Shown here: piece by piece, positions 22,500 through 33,042 of the stretch | How the letters are laid out: the number at the start of each line of letters is the position of its first letter | Position numbering within the stretch: position 1 is the first letter of the stretch | From: Choanephora cucurbitarum | Lineage: Eukaryota > Mucoromycota > Mucoromycetes > Mucorales > Choanephoraceae | Length of the DNA stretch: 64,000 nucleotides | Reading direction: 5' to 3' | Assembly: GCA_025331435.1 (NCBI GenBank) | Contig: JAIWNI010000030.1 | Location: 186,001-250,000, forward strand | Notes under the pieces: generated by a model | Database searches by the model: none | The model's input: only the letters and a program-made list of their open reading frames with translations | What the model was told of the DNA's origin: nothing | Program-made: the position numbers and the translations under genes

Positions 22500-23475
22500 A
22501 CCTATTAAACAAGAAAACCTTTTTATTTCTCAAACTCTTCATGATTCTTGTGTAACAAACTTAGTTGTGATAAAAATAATGTGATAGAGAGACTCATCAT
22601 AAAGATTTCGACAAGTTGTTTTTAAAATGCAAAGAGTTGTTATGAAAACACTACATTAAGTGTCTAGCATGCTCCATTCTAGATGTATTTGTATGTCTAT
22701 CTTTAGCAGAGAAAGTGACCAGCTATTTCATTATGAATCTCTACAAGAAATTTTATGGCAAAACAATATGGCTTTATCATGTATAGTCTGTTTGACTTAG
22801 GCTATAATTTCTTGATAAACAGCCAGAAGTATTAGAAACCCCTAGCCTCATAGTGCTTGTAATTGGTAAGAAAGACTTATATAGGCTTTATCAAAGAAAC
22901 ATATATGGCAGAGAGTCCTCAAGCGAGCGCTCTTGTCACTAACAATTGTCACATGTCATTCAAGATATCAGCATCAATAGAGAACGATTAGATCAAAATA
23001 CGGGATTATTGTTTACTTTATAAGTCTCAACAAAATTAAATCTACTCCTACTATAACTAATAAACAATTGGATAAGTTAAGGCTTCTGGTAGCAAGAGAA
23101 AACAGGTGCTTACTAGAATGTCTTGGCCATTTGCTGCCATGAAGCTAGATCATTTCCTAATGTCTGTGCATAGTTGCCCATATGTGCGTCTACACATGCT
23201 TCATCTGTTTTGATGGATAAAATAAGAGAGAGAAAAGAAGCCTGATACTATTCCTCCACATCAACAATGAGGCTATCATAGCATAGTGCCTTCGCTGCTC
23301 GCTATACAACAATCAATATCCCCCCTTTTTCTTTGTTTATGCTTTTGGCAATAGACAGCTTGCTTGTGTCACCTTTCTTTCATTCCTACTTAATTGGTTT
23401 TTTATGCTTTAATTTCAACTGCGAAATTAATTTTTCATTTTCTTTCTGTTTTTTGCCTTCACTATCAAAAGAAGA

Positions 23476-26400
23476 ATGCACTCTTGTAAGGATAGCAGTT
23501 AGCCTTTTCCTTGTTTTTCTATGTATCCGTTATGTATTCACTCACTAAGCTTTGGCAGATAACTCAAGCAATAGAGGCAGAAGTGGTAGTGATCGACAGA
23601 AACCTAGAGACAATGGCAAGCCCAGAGAAAACAGTAGACCTAGAGACAATGGGAATAGAGAAAAGCCTTCACGCACAATCAGTGTCAAGAATCTCAACCC
23701 AAAGACATTGCCAGACACACTGTTGACTTACTTCAACAAATTTGGACAGTGCATTGAAGCAACCCTAGATGAGGATGAGGATGGCAACCGAACACGTACA
23801 GCCACTATTATATTCAGGTAAACTATGTTTCCCTTCTTTTTAAGTTAATGAGAGAATGAGGGAGTGCAAAGCAAAAAGAGAGAGAGCGAGAGAGGGTAGA
23901 GAAGAAGTCATTTATGCAAACAGGATAAACAATTTCTCTCACAAAAAAAAAGAGGAAAGTGAGAGAGAGAGCGGGAAAAATTATAATGAAAGTCGAAAGA
24001 GTGAAATGCTTAATTACCATAGAGAGCCACCCAAGGATACACTGTTGATTGTTGATCACCGTATAGATGGACGATTAGTCACAGTCGAATTTATCAGCAA
24101 CAAGCCTTACGAATTTGTTGGTCTCAGGCACGAAAAATCATTTCTTCATGCTCAATCATTCTCCATGGGTAATATGCTTGAAAAAAACCATTTTGTAGAA
24201 GAATGGTCAACCAAATCTACACCTAGTTCACCTATCAAATATGGACTCAACTACACAATGCGCCGAGTCACTATTTTCTTTACTCATTTGGATCAGGATT
24301 ACAAAGTAGAATACCGCTTCAAGGATGTGATGGGCGATATGATGGTAGAGCGAGAGAACAACGTGACAATCTTCACTATTCCGTTAAGACACCCTGGTAG
24401 TTATTGGTTACAGAACAAAAAGAGTGTGTCTACTACATCTAAATCCATCAAAATGGGTAGTAAATGGGAGCGTGTGGCTCTAATTCCTCGCGAAAAGAAC
24501 TATGTTCGCCCCAAAACCAAGACGTCTATTTTGCCTTTGACACCAGGTGAGGTACTTGACCTTGGCAACTGGCTTGTCTTTCGACTGGTCTTCCGTCCTT
24601 CAAGAAACAGTCAACACATCTTTGAAAGCTGTCTACAACAAGCAGCTACCTACAACATAGTTCCGTCTGATCTAAGCACTCACAAGATGCGTATTCGGCA
24701 GACCAAAGGAAGTGATCTACCAAAGCCCTTTGGTCATATTGAGCGAGTCAATTTGGGGCTTGATTTTGATGTGCTATACTTGCTTGAATCAGTCATTTCT
24801 CACCACTATCTTTATGAACGTAATTTGACTGAAACATTCTATAACACGCTAAAGGAACTTGAGCCCAAAATCAGTTGCGGTATGCTTCAGTTGATCAGCA
24901 CAACTAAAGAGCGTATTTGGGATCCAGACAGATACTTGAATGACGTTTGGGATAAAATGGAAATGAAGATCATAGATAACCGTACGATTCCTAGCCATTG
25001 TGCCATGTTGCGTAAAGTGATTATTACACCTACTCAATTTTATGTTCAGCCTCCCTCACTCGAAACAACCAATCGAGTCGTACGGCACTTTAAGGATCAT
25101 ACAGATCGGTTTATCCGTGTCCAATTCATGGATGATGGGTTTACTAAAGTAGGCTCAAGTATTACACGTGAGGGCGAAGACAATCCTACTTCGCCCAAGG
25201 ATTCTATTTACAACCGAATTTACGAAGTGCTAAGACGTGGTATTCAGATCGGTAAGCGCCGTTATGATTTTCTGGCCTTTTCCAGTTCCCAGCTTCGGGA
25301 GCAAGGTTGTTGGTTTTTCTCACCATCCCCTACTTGTGATTTGAATGCAAACAAGATTCGTCAGTGGATGGGCGTATTTTCTCATGAAAAGGTCGTGGCT
25401 AAACATGCCATTCGTATGGGACAGTGTTTCTCTTCTACACGTCCTGTGTGTACACTGGGCGAAAAAGAAGTGGAATATATTGATGATGTTAAGCGAAACG
25501 GTTACACTTTCTCTGACGGTATTGGGAAGATTTCTTCTTCACTGGCTGAACATGTAGCAATTCAAATGGATTTGAAATCAAATCCAAGTGCTTTCCAATT
25601 CCGTTTAGGTGGTGCAAAAGGTGTATTGACTGTCGACAAAACTCTCGATGCAAGAAACATCAAAGTGCAATTACGACCTAGTCAGATTAAGTTTGAATCT
25701 AAGCATCTTACATTAGAAGTCATCCGTACTTCGACTTATATCAATGGTTATTTGAATCGTCAAGTTATTACTCTCTTATCTGCTCTTGGTATTAAGGATG
25801 AAGTCTTTATGAATTTCTTCAATCGACAGATTAGTGACATCAACAAGTTATTCGAACGGCCTGAAGAAGCTATCCAGGTATTGTTGGGTAATGTGGATGA
25901 AGCTGGAACTGCACTTTCACTGGTGCCTATGATTCAAGCAGGATTTCTGGAACGAAACGATCCATACATTAAAAACTTGCTAAACTTGTTCCGAGTCAGC
26001 ATTTTAAAAGATTTGAAGAAGAAGGCCAAGATCATTGTGCCTAAAGGTGCTTATCTGTTGGGAGTAATGGATGAAACAGCTACATTAGAACCTGATGAGG
26101 TCTTTATTCAGATCAACGTACCATCTCATTCAGGCGGTATTAATCGTATGGTAGTAACTGGCAGATGTGTTGTCTTTAGAAATCCTTGTTTTCATCCAGG
26201 TGATGTACGTATCGTTCAGGCTGTGGACAAAGAGAACTTGCACCATCTTCAAGATGTCATTGTGTTTCCTTCTCAAGGTTATCGCGATATTCCTAGCATG
26301 TGTTCTGGTGGTGATCTGGATGGTGACGACTATACTGTCTTTTGGGATAACAGCCTAATACCTCAAAGGAACTTCCCACCTATGGACTATACAGGTGCTC

Positions 26401-27584
26401 CACCAAAGCAGGTGGAAGATGAAGTCAAAATCATTGACATTCTCAAGTTTTTTGTCAATTATATCAACAATGATAATTTGGGCCAAATTGCCAATGCTCA
26501 CTTGGCCACAGCCGATCAATCTGTCAATGGCGCTCGTGATGGTAAATGTATCCGACTTGCGCAACTTCACTCTGCAGCAGTTGATTTCCCCAAGACAGGT
26601 ATTCCTGCCAAGATGGATGATGATCTTAAAGTCAAGCGATTCCCTGACTTTATGGACAAGAAGGACAAGGATACATATCTATCTCAAAAAGTGCTAGGCC
26701 GTATCTATCGTGCCATTGATAAAGCAGATTACAAGGACTATCAGTCGAGTATGACAGCTATAACCGAATACGATGTGCGTCTGCGTGTACCCAACATGGA
26801 GCTCTACATTGCTGATGCACGTGAGTTGCGACAGAAATATAATCGCAATCTGATGGCCTTAATGAATCAATACGGTGTTCAGACTGAGGCAGAGATTTGC
26901 TCAGGCTATATCATCAAATGGCTAAAGAAGGGCAAGAGCAAGTCAAATTACGAGCACCACAGCTATACTATGAAGGCCATCAAATCGTTCAAGGCAACAT
27001 GGCGAGCTGAATTTGAAAAGGAATTTTTAGGCCCCTCTAACACGGTGGATCCAGACAAGCTCCCTCTTTTAGAGGCCAAGGCAGGAGCTTGGTACTATGT
27101 CACCTATCATCCTCATGAGCGCGAAAAGGACATGTCTGTTGAAGGCGGTTTCCTCAGTTTTCCTTGGGTTGTTTACGAGTATATCTGTCATATTGCCAAG
27201 AAGAACAGGTCTCAAATGGACAATTTTGACGCTCTTACACCTATTGCTGAAGAAAACATTAAAGCAGGCAAGCTAGAGCTCCTGAGAATGCGAAACGATG
27301 TACCAATTGTTGAGGTTGTGGATGAAGATGAACAAGAGGAAACAGAGGATTCTTCTGAATCGTCTGACGAAGAGATAGTCAATGTCAATATTTATCGTAC
27401 ACCTACTTCAGTGTCAACCATCACTGCTAGTCTTGATAGAATGAATTTACAGAACCGATTGCATAATGTCAATTTATCAAATGCAGCACGGATTCAAGAA
27501 ATCAATGCTAATTTACCCCCAGGCGCATCTACTTTGCCTGCTTCAACACCTTTCGATCAGTTAAGAGATACCTTATTGAACTAA
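23476..27584 (+). CDS. RNA-dependent RNA polymerase (RNA silencing type) with N-terminal RRM
   Basis: Eukaryotic cellular RdRP that copies aberrant or target RNA into dsRNA for Dicer in the RNAi pathway. Three exons: 23476-23485, 23559-23817 and 24023-27584; product 1,276 residues. Seen: an RRM (about 43-118) with RTISVKNL and RTRTATIIF, the latter two residues short of the long second intron and completed after it by REPPKDTLLIVDHRIDGR; then the RdRP core with RSPSQIKFES-like (RPSQIKFESKHL), VPKGAYLLGVMDE, GRCVVFRNPCFHPGDVR and the catalytic loop CSGGDLDGDDY, whose DLDGD is residues 854-858. The last about 80 residues are acidic, then low complexity. The 10-nt first exon is inferred from donor GTAAGG at 23486 and acceptor CAG at 23558. 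An ATG within intron 2 (23856) is also in frame with exon 3. The PIF1 gene starts 157 bp after the stop; a small CGCG-AAAA-CGCG hairpin (27613-27624) lies between. Confidence 0.93.
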
Positions 27585-27741
27585 TTTCAAAGCCAATCAA
27601 ATTTGATCTTAACGCGAAAACGCGGGTTTTTGTTTTTTTTTGATTAGAAAAAAGGACTGTCGTGCTTTATTTTTTTTTCTGAAGAATAAACATTTTTTTT
27701 TGTCTGTTCTTTTATTTTTGTTTCTTGCCTATGAATATACA

Positions 27742-30260
27742 ATGAAAAGGAATACAGCACAACAAAAGAAGTCTGGAAATACATTATTTAACTATTTCAC
27801 TAAAGTAAAAGAACCAGTTCAAAAGGAGTCTTTATCTTCTCTCATTGAGCGAACAAGTATATCCCGAGAAATACATACACCTCCTCAACCACACATACGT
27901 CAAACCACCACCACTACCACCAAAACAACAAAAACCAATCATGTCAGCAACACAAAGCAGACAGTAGACTTGACAAATGATAGTGACGATGATCTTATCT
28001 TAATTCCCTCTTCTCAGCAAGATACAGCTACCTTTGACAGTTCACCCTTCAGCAGTCAGAGCTCAAATCGATCCGACTTTTTATATACCGAAGAAATGAC
28101 CAATACATCTAAATACAACAAAAAGGGCTGGTCTATTCAACAAAAAGAATTTGGCCCACAAAAGTCAAGTCAGGATCCAAACATTGAATATGAAAGACCA
28201 TCATCACAGAAGTTTGATCGCATTGTCCTACAAAAGCCTCGTATTACACCTAAGGCTCGTTATGACTGGCTTAGTAATAATGATGTTAAACCCTACAGTT
28301 CAAGCCAACATCATTATTCTGCCAAGAGTGAAGTAAAGCGTGTTGAATTGCCTGTCACTCGCATCTTGCCTTCTTCTCCACAATATGGAGCAGGGAAACA
28401 AAACAAACGAAACAGAGATGATTCTTCTTCTTTTGAGTCTTGGATACCACCCTCTAAACAGAAAAAAGCCATGCATGGCATCAAAACAGAACGTACAACA
28501 TCATCTTCATCATCATGGTCGACTAGTAGCTCTGCCTCCAGATCGAATCAACGTAGAGTGCTACCAACAACTCCAATGTCTCAATTGGCTTCACGTTCAC
28601 AAATCACAACTGAATACCGACCTCAATTATCAGAAGAGCAACAGCGTGTGTTTGATATGGTCGTTCATGCTCATCAAAGTCTTTTCTTTACAGGTTCAGC
28701 TGGTACTGGTAAATCAGTCTTGTTGAGAGCTATCATTGATCGACTGAGATCTCAATATGGAAGTCAGTTGGCCGTCACTGCATCTACAGGTATTGCTGCA
28801 TGTAACATCAATGGCTGTACATTGCACAGGTAATTGAGTGCCACTAGCCTTCATCTATAAGTATACTTACATCAACTCTTCTAGTTTTGGCGGTATTGGT
28901 ATCGGTCAAGACAGCGCAGATCAATTGTATCATAAAGTATTAAACAGTAAAAGAGCTAAGGAAAGATGGATTGAGACTACTGTGCTGATTATTGATGAAA
29001 GTAAGATGGCAAGATATAGATATAGTGGATCATGGCTGATTTTTTTCCTTTTCAGTTTCTATGGTGGATGCTGATTTGTTTGATAAATTAAATATCATTG
29101 CCAAGCGTATTCGTAGAAACGATAAACCGTTTGGTGGTATGCAGATTGTGGTGACAGGTGACTTCTTTCAATTACCACCTGTCAATCCCAACAAAGTATC
29201 CAAGTTTGCCTTTGAAGCCAACGCCTGGCAAGAAGCTATCACTCAGACAGTCATGTTAACTCAAGTTTTTAGACAAAAGGATGGCAGTACGTATTATGCT
29301 TCTCACTAGGCACAAAGAAGCAACAACCTTCTAACTTTGATTAGCATTTGTACGCATCTTGAATGAAATGCGATTAGGTAGATTATCAAATGAAGCCATC
29401 AATATCTTTAGTTCTCTCTCAAGAACACCTGAAGGAGATAGTGAAATCGAGCCCACTGAATTGTAAAACAGTATATTCATATTGATCTTTCTCTGTTTAA
29501 CTAACCCTCTCTCTTCTATTGTTTTCATGATAGATACCCACTTCGTAATGAAGTCGACAGCTCAAATAAAAGAAGACTAGATGAACTTAAAGGAGAGACT
29601 GTTGAATTCAAGGCACTTGATGTAGGTGATCCACGAAAGATATCCGGTTGTATTGCTCCTGCAGTCATGCACCTGAAACTACATGCTCAAGTGATGCTGT
29701 TAAAGAACATTGACAGTGATCTAGTGAATGGCTCTCTAGGCGTAGTGATTGGATTTGTGGGCAAAGGAGAGTACCGAAGCAAGAAAAAATGCGAATTTCT
29801 TAGAACACCACAGAAACTGGCCAACTATACCATGGAAAACGAACTTGATATGAAAGTGCCTTATCCTATCGTCAAATTCTCCGGTGAACGCATTTTATTA
29901 CTCGAACGTGAAACATGGTCATTTTCATTACCAGGTAAACGATGTATAGATTTAGATTTTTTTTAAAAAGGAGATCAACTAAAACTATTTCACTATTGAA
30001 TAGGTGGAAATGTAGAAGCATCTCGTCATCAGATTCCTTTGATGTTGGCCTGGGCTATTTCAATCCATAAAAGTCAAGGTCAAACTTTAGACCGTGTTAG
30101 AGTAGATTTGGGCAAAGTGTTTGAAAAAGGTCAAGCTTACGTTGCACTTTCTCGTGCCACCAATTTGGAGACATTGCAGATTTTAAACTTCGATCCATCT
30201 AAAGTCATGGCACATCCAACAGTGACAAGATTTTACCAAACTTTGCAGACAGTTAACTAA
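27742..30260 (+). CDS. PIF1: PIF1-family 5'-3' DNA helicase
   Basis: Superfamily 1B helicase acting on G-quadruplexes, telomeres, R-loops, Okazaki fragments and mitochondrial DNA. Six exons: 27742-28829, 28885-29000, 29056-29286, 29345-29462, 29534-29934 and 30004-30260; product 736 residues. Seen: a disordered N-terminus to about residue 290; [12 protein letters not shown]; Walker A GSAGTGKS (318-325); [20 protein letters not shown]; Walker [61 protein letters not shown]; and the C-terminal [17 protein letters not shown] and VALSRA. These are the canonical PIF1 motifs in order. Start placed at the Met before RNTAQQKK, because the extension upstream (to 27640) is translated T-rich leader. The N-terminal NTLFNYF resembles a degenerate PCNA-interaction box. 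The paralogue (nuclear, mitochondrial or both) cannot be told. Confidence 0.93.
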
Positions 30261-30718
30261 TGTATACTCAAGTAATAAAGAAGCTTTCTGTTGTATTTTT
30301 TTTGCGATTATCGTGATACACAGTTGTTGTTTGAGAATTGTTTTTTTCTGTTAGTCTGCTTATTTCAAAACTTTCAATTTGTATTTTCTAAAGAAAAAAA
30401 AAAATTCTGTTTTGTGTAAATATTTTCTGATTCTTTTAGTGTCAAAACTAAAAATAGGATGTTGGTGTAACAGGAACTGGCTTAATATTGACTGACAACT
30501 TTCACAACTTTTGAATGCCAAAGAATAGTAAAAGCAGTCTTTTTTTATTATTATTAGAAAATGGTATATAGTCTAAATAGATTCAGTCTTATTACTTCCG
30601 CTGTGTGTATCATTTAAATTATTCAATGAATCTACTGAATATTATGGCCTTTGTCTCTGAATGATATAGTAGGCTTCTAAGAATCCAGGCAAACGGTTCA
30701 TCGAAAAAAATAGCAGTA

Positions 30719-30850
30719 CAGTGGTTGCTTTATTTGAGGGTTTCCATGTCACTGAGAAGTGCTATTCTTCTGTTGAGCATAACGTTTGATCGAATGGCTT
30801 TTTAGCGTTTTGTGCTGAAGGATCGCTACTCTTAAGTTTAGCGACTACTG
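30719..30850. mobile_element. 132-bp degenerate inverted-repeat element (MITE-like)
   Basis: The left end CAGTGGTTGCTTTATTTGAG and the right end, in reverse complement CAGTAGTCGCTAAACTTAAG, pair over about 20 bp with several mismatches. TA precedes the left end (30717-30718), but AA follows the right end, so the target duplication appears decayed. The ends closely resemble those of the element at 35742-35840, which suggests one family. No coding capacity. Confidence 0.55.
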
Positions 30851-32520
30851 AAGTTGTAGACTAACGATAACCAGATTGACTTGTTCCGATTCGAACTTTA
30901 CCTCCGCTTCTCGTATGTAACCTCCCCTTATTTTCTCTCTCTCATTTCGCTAAATAGTAGCAGTATGGTGTAATAAATAATCGTAATATGCGATACATAG
31001 ACTGCGGTTGATATATGGTGTGGGGTTCTGGCAACCCGATCATATGGCATGATGTTGTTTATATGGTTAGAAGCTCTCAAACAAATCATGCATTAGTAAA
31101 GTTTGATTGTACCTGAAGACTTTTACAAGAATATATATATATGCATCGGATGGGCGCCTGTCCGGATCAAATTTGATCGATTCTTTTTTTCCCTCAAAGT
31201 CAGCAGGCGTAAAAGAGAAATTCATCGCTTTATTAAATTAAATGCTGATCTTCAATAGGCTTGAAAATTTTTACAAGAAAAAGTGGCACCATTTCTTTGT
31301 GTCTTCGAGAAATAAGCCCAAAAAGGATGCAGTTCTTATCTCTGAGCAGAACCTTACTATATTGAGATTTTCTCGTTTTCTGATACCACAATACTTTACA
31401 GGTTTATCGTGAAGGTCTTTTGCATACTACTCTTTTGAGAAAAAAGGGTGATTTGATAAAGCAACAGTCTATGCTTTGTTCTACAGGTTTCTAGATAAGT
31501 GTTACACGTACCAAATAAAGTAAGAAAGGCGGGCGCCTTGAATCAGTCGTACCATTTTGCTGTCAGCTTGTCTGATCAGATAATTGGTTCACCCCAACAC
31601 CTACTGTTCTACATCGAATAAAGCAAAAGATCGGAAATAAATGCAACATTTTAAAATTGATAGACGGAAATTCCATTTTTCTTTCTAAACTAAGGCTTAA
31701 GTTTAAGGGCTACACTTTGGCTTCTAATATCCCGATAAAACAAGCAACCCATTCCGAGACGATCTTTTTTTTTCTCGCCTATAGGTCCATACACGAGTGT
31801 GCTCATACAAGCATATGGTGTGCTCCTTACCTGTTTTTTTTCCTTGTGCAATAATAACAATAAAGGATTGATAATAAATTTTCATTCTCATTCATTCACT
31901 TGTTCACACTCTCTCTCCCATTTTTTTTCAGGTCGGATCATACGATTCAGTAAAATTCAAATATGGTGAAACTATTTCGGACAAACAAACAATAGGATCG
32001 ACAAAAAAGAATGACTGGGATATTGAAACTTATCTAATTGTCTTTGTTGCCATAGTGATCAAACCGAGGAAAAAGAAGAAAAAGAAAAAGAAAAGACAGA
32101 ATTGAAAATAGAAGTGAGTCGTTTTATATCTTGTTAAGCAAGTATCCTTTTTTGTATGTGTATGTCAAACAAGCATAACTAAGCGTATATGGAAGTACCG
32201 TAGTTTGATGGTTCTAGAGATAAAAAGAAAATAAACAACCTTCCAAAAGTAGAAAATGCAAAGTTGAAAGCTTAATTTTGTGAGCATGAAGCACCAATCA
32301 TAAACGCGTTCTATTATGTTCTGTGGCTAGTTTCGAAATTACCTTTTTAGGCAGGTTGGAAATGTTTAATGGAATCGGCATTACCCATACATAGAAATTC
32401 GCTTCGGTTTCCTGGTTCGATCGATCTGGGAACCCTCTTTTTTCAGCAAAAAAAAAAATATAGGAAGAATGGCTAATAACAAGCTTCAAATTTTATAAAG
32501 TCCACTTTGGTTTAATTTCA

Positions 32521-32574
32521 TTTTGCTTGTCAAACACTTACATATTATTTTGCTTGTCAAACACTTACATATTA
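32521..32574 (+). repeat. Exact 27-bp tandem duplication
   Basis: The unit TTTTGCTTGTCAAACACTTACATATTA (27 bp; positions 32521-32547) is repeated exactly at 32548-32574. It lies about 470 bp upstream of the Zn2Cys6 gene. Slippage is the simplest origin; a paired regulatory site is possible but unsupported. Confidence 0.95.
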
Positions 32575-33042
32575 TTTGCATCAACTTCTAACGCGTTGCT
32601 TTAAAGATCTTGGCTTGTTATTTCTATCGCCTTTATTTTTCTGTTGGATCGATCGAAAATAGCCACAGGTGAATGATAGTAGATAAGCAGTTCTATTATT
32701 TTCTTATAGAAAACCTGTAGAGACAGAGTGAATAAAAAAAAAGTTTATTTTGGCAGTGCGTAGCGAACAGGATAGAATTCTTATAGTAGCCAACATGCAG
32801 GAATCAGAGTTCTCCATCAAATAATCTGATTGGTTTGTCGGATGTTTAAACCACGTTGCAGCCTGGGCTGTTCCATTGTTGAGGGCAAATTGAGATGATC
32901 ACTCAAGAAACTCATAAATACGAAAACAAAACAAAAAATTACTCTTTTGATCTTTCTCTTTTTCTTCTTTTTTTTTATTTCAAAAACCCATTAGCATTCA
33001 TTTTCTTCCTCTCTTTCAAAACACTTTACAAGAAAAAAAAAC

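Larger units (their letters stand above)
19456..23475. other. Gene-poor accessory stretch of about 4 kb
   Basis: Lies between the PD-(D/E)XK-like gene and the RdRP gene. It holds a broken gene fragment (19908-20110), a minisatellite (20403-20523), a MITE (21709-21910) and a hairpin (22470-22499), each listed separately. Open frames at 20511-20747, 20902-21141 and 22124-22454 contain no motif I recognise and have no clear splice partners. The rest is AT-rich with frequent stops. The stretch directly before 23476 is T/C-rich and probably the RdRP promoter and leader. Confidence 0.55.
30261..33042. other. Gene-poor region of 2.8 kb between PIF1 and the Zn2Cys6 gene
   Basis: Starts with the PIF1 3' flank (AATAAAGAAG at about 30273, a polyadenylation-like word). 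It contains an inverted-repeat element (30719-30850) and a 27-bp tandem duplication (32521-32574), both listed separately. A 57-codon open stretch beginning right after a T-rich acceptor (31932-32105) could be a stray exon. The last 100 bp before 33043 are T/C-rich, then A-rich, typical of a start-codon leader here. No RNA gene was found. Confidence 0.55.

Noticed and set aside
30880..30915. B-box-like word TTCGAATC (minus strand) suggesting a tRNA
   Set aside because: The flanking bases do not form a T-arm or acceptor stem and no A box lies at the right distance.
32400..32440. GGTTCGATCGATC followed by T-run, tRNA-like with Pol III terminator
   Set aside because: The sequence is a self-complementary palindrome (GATCGATC type); no cloverleaf can be drawn.
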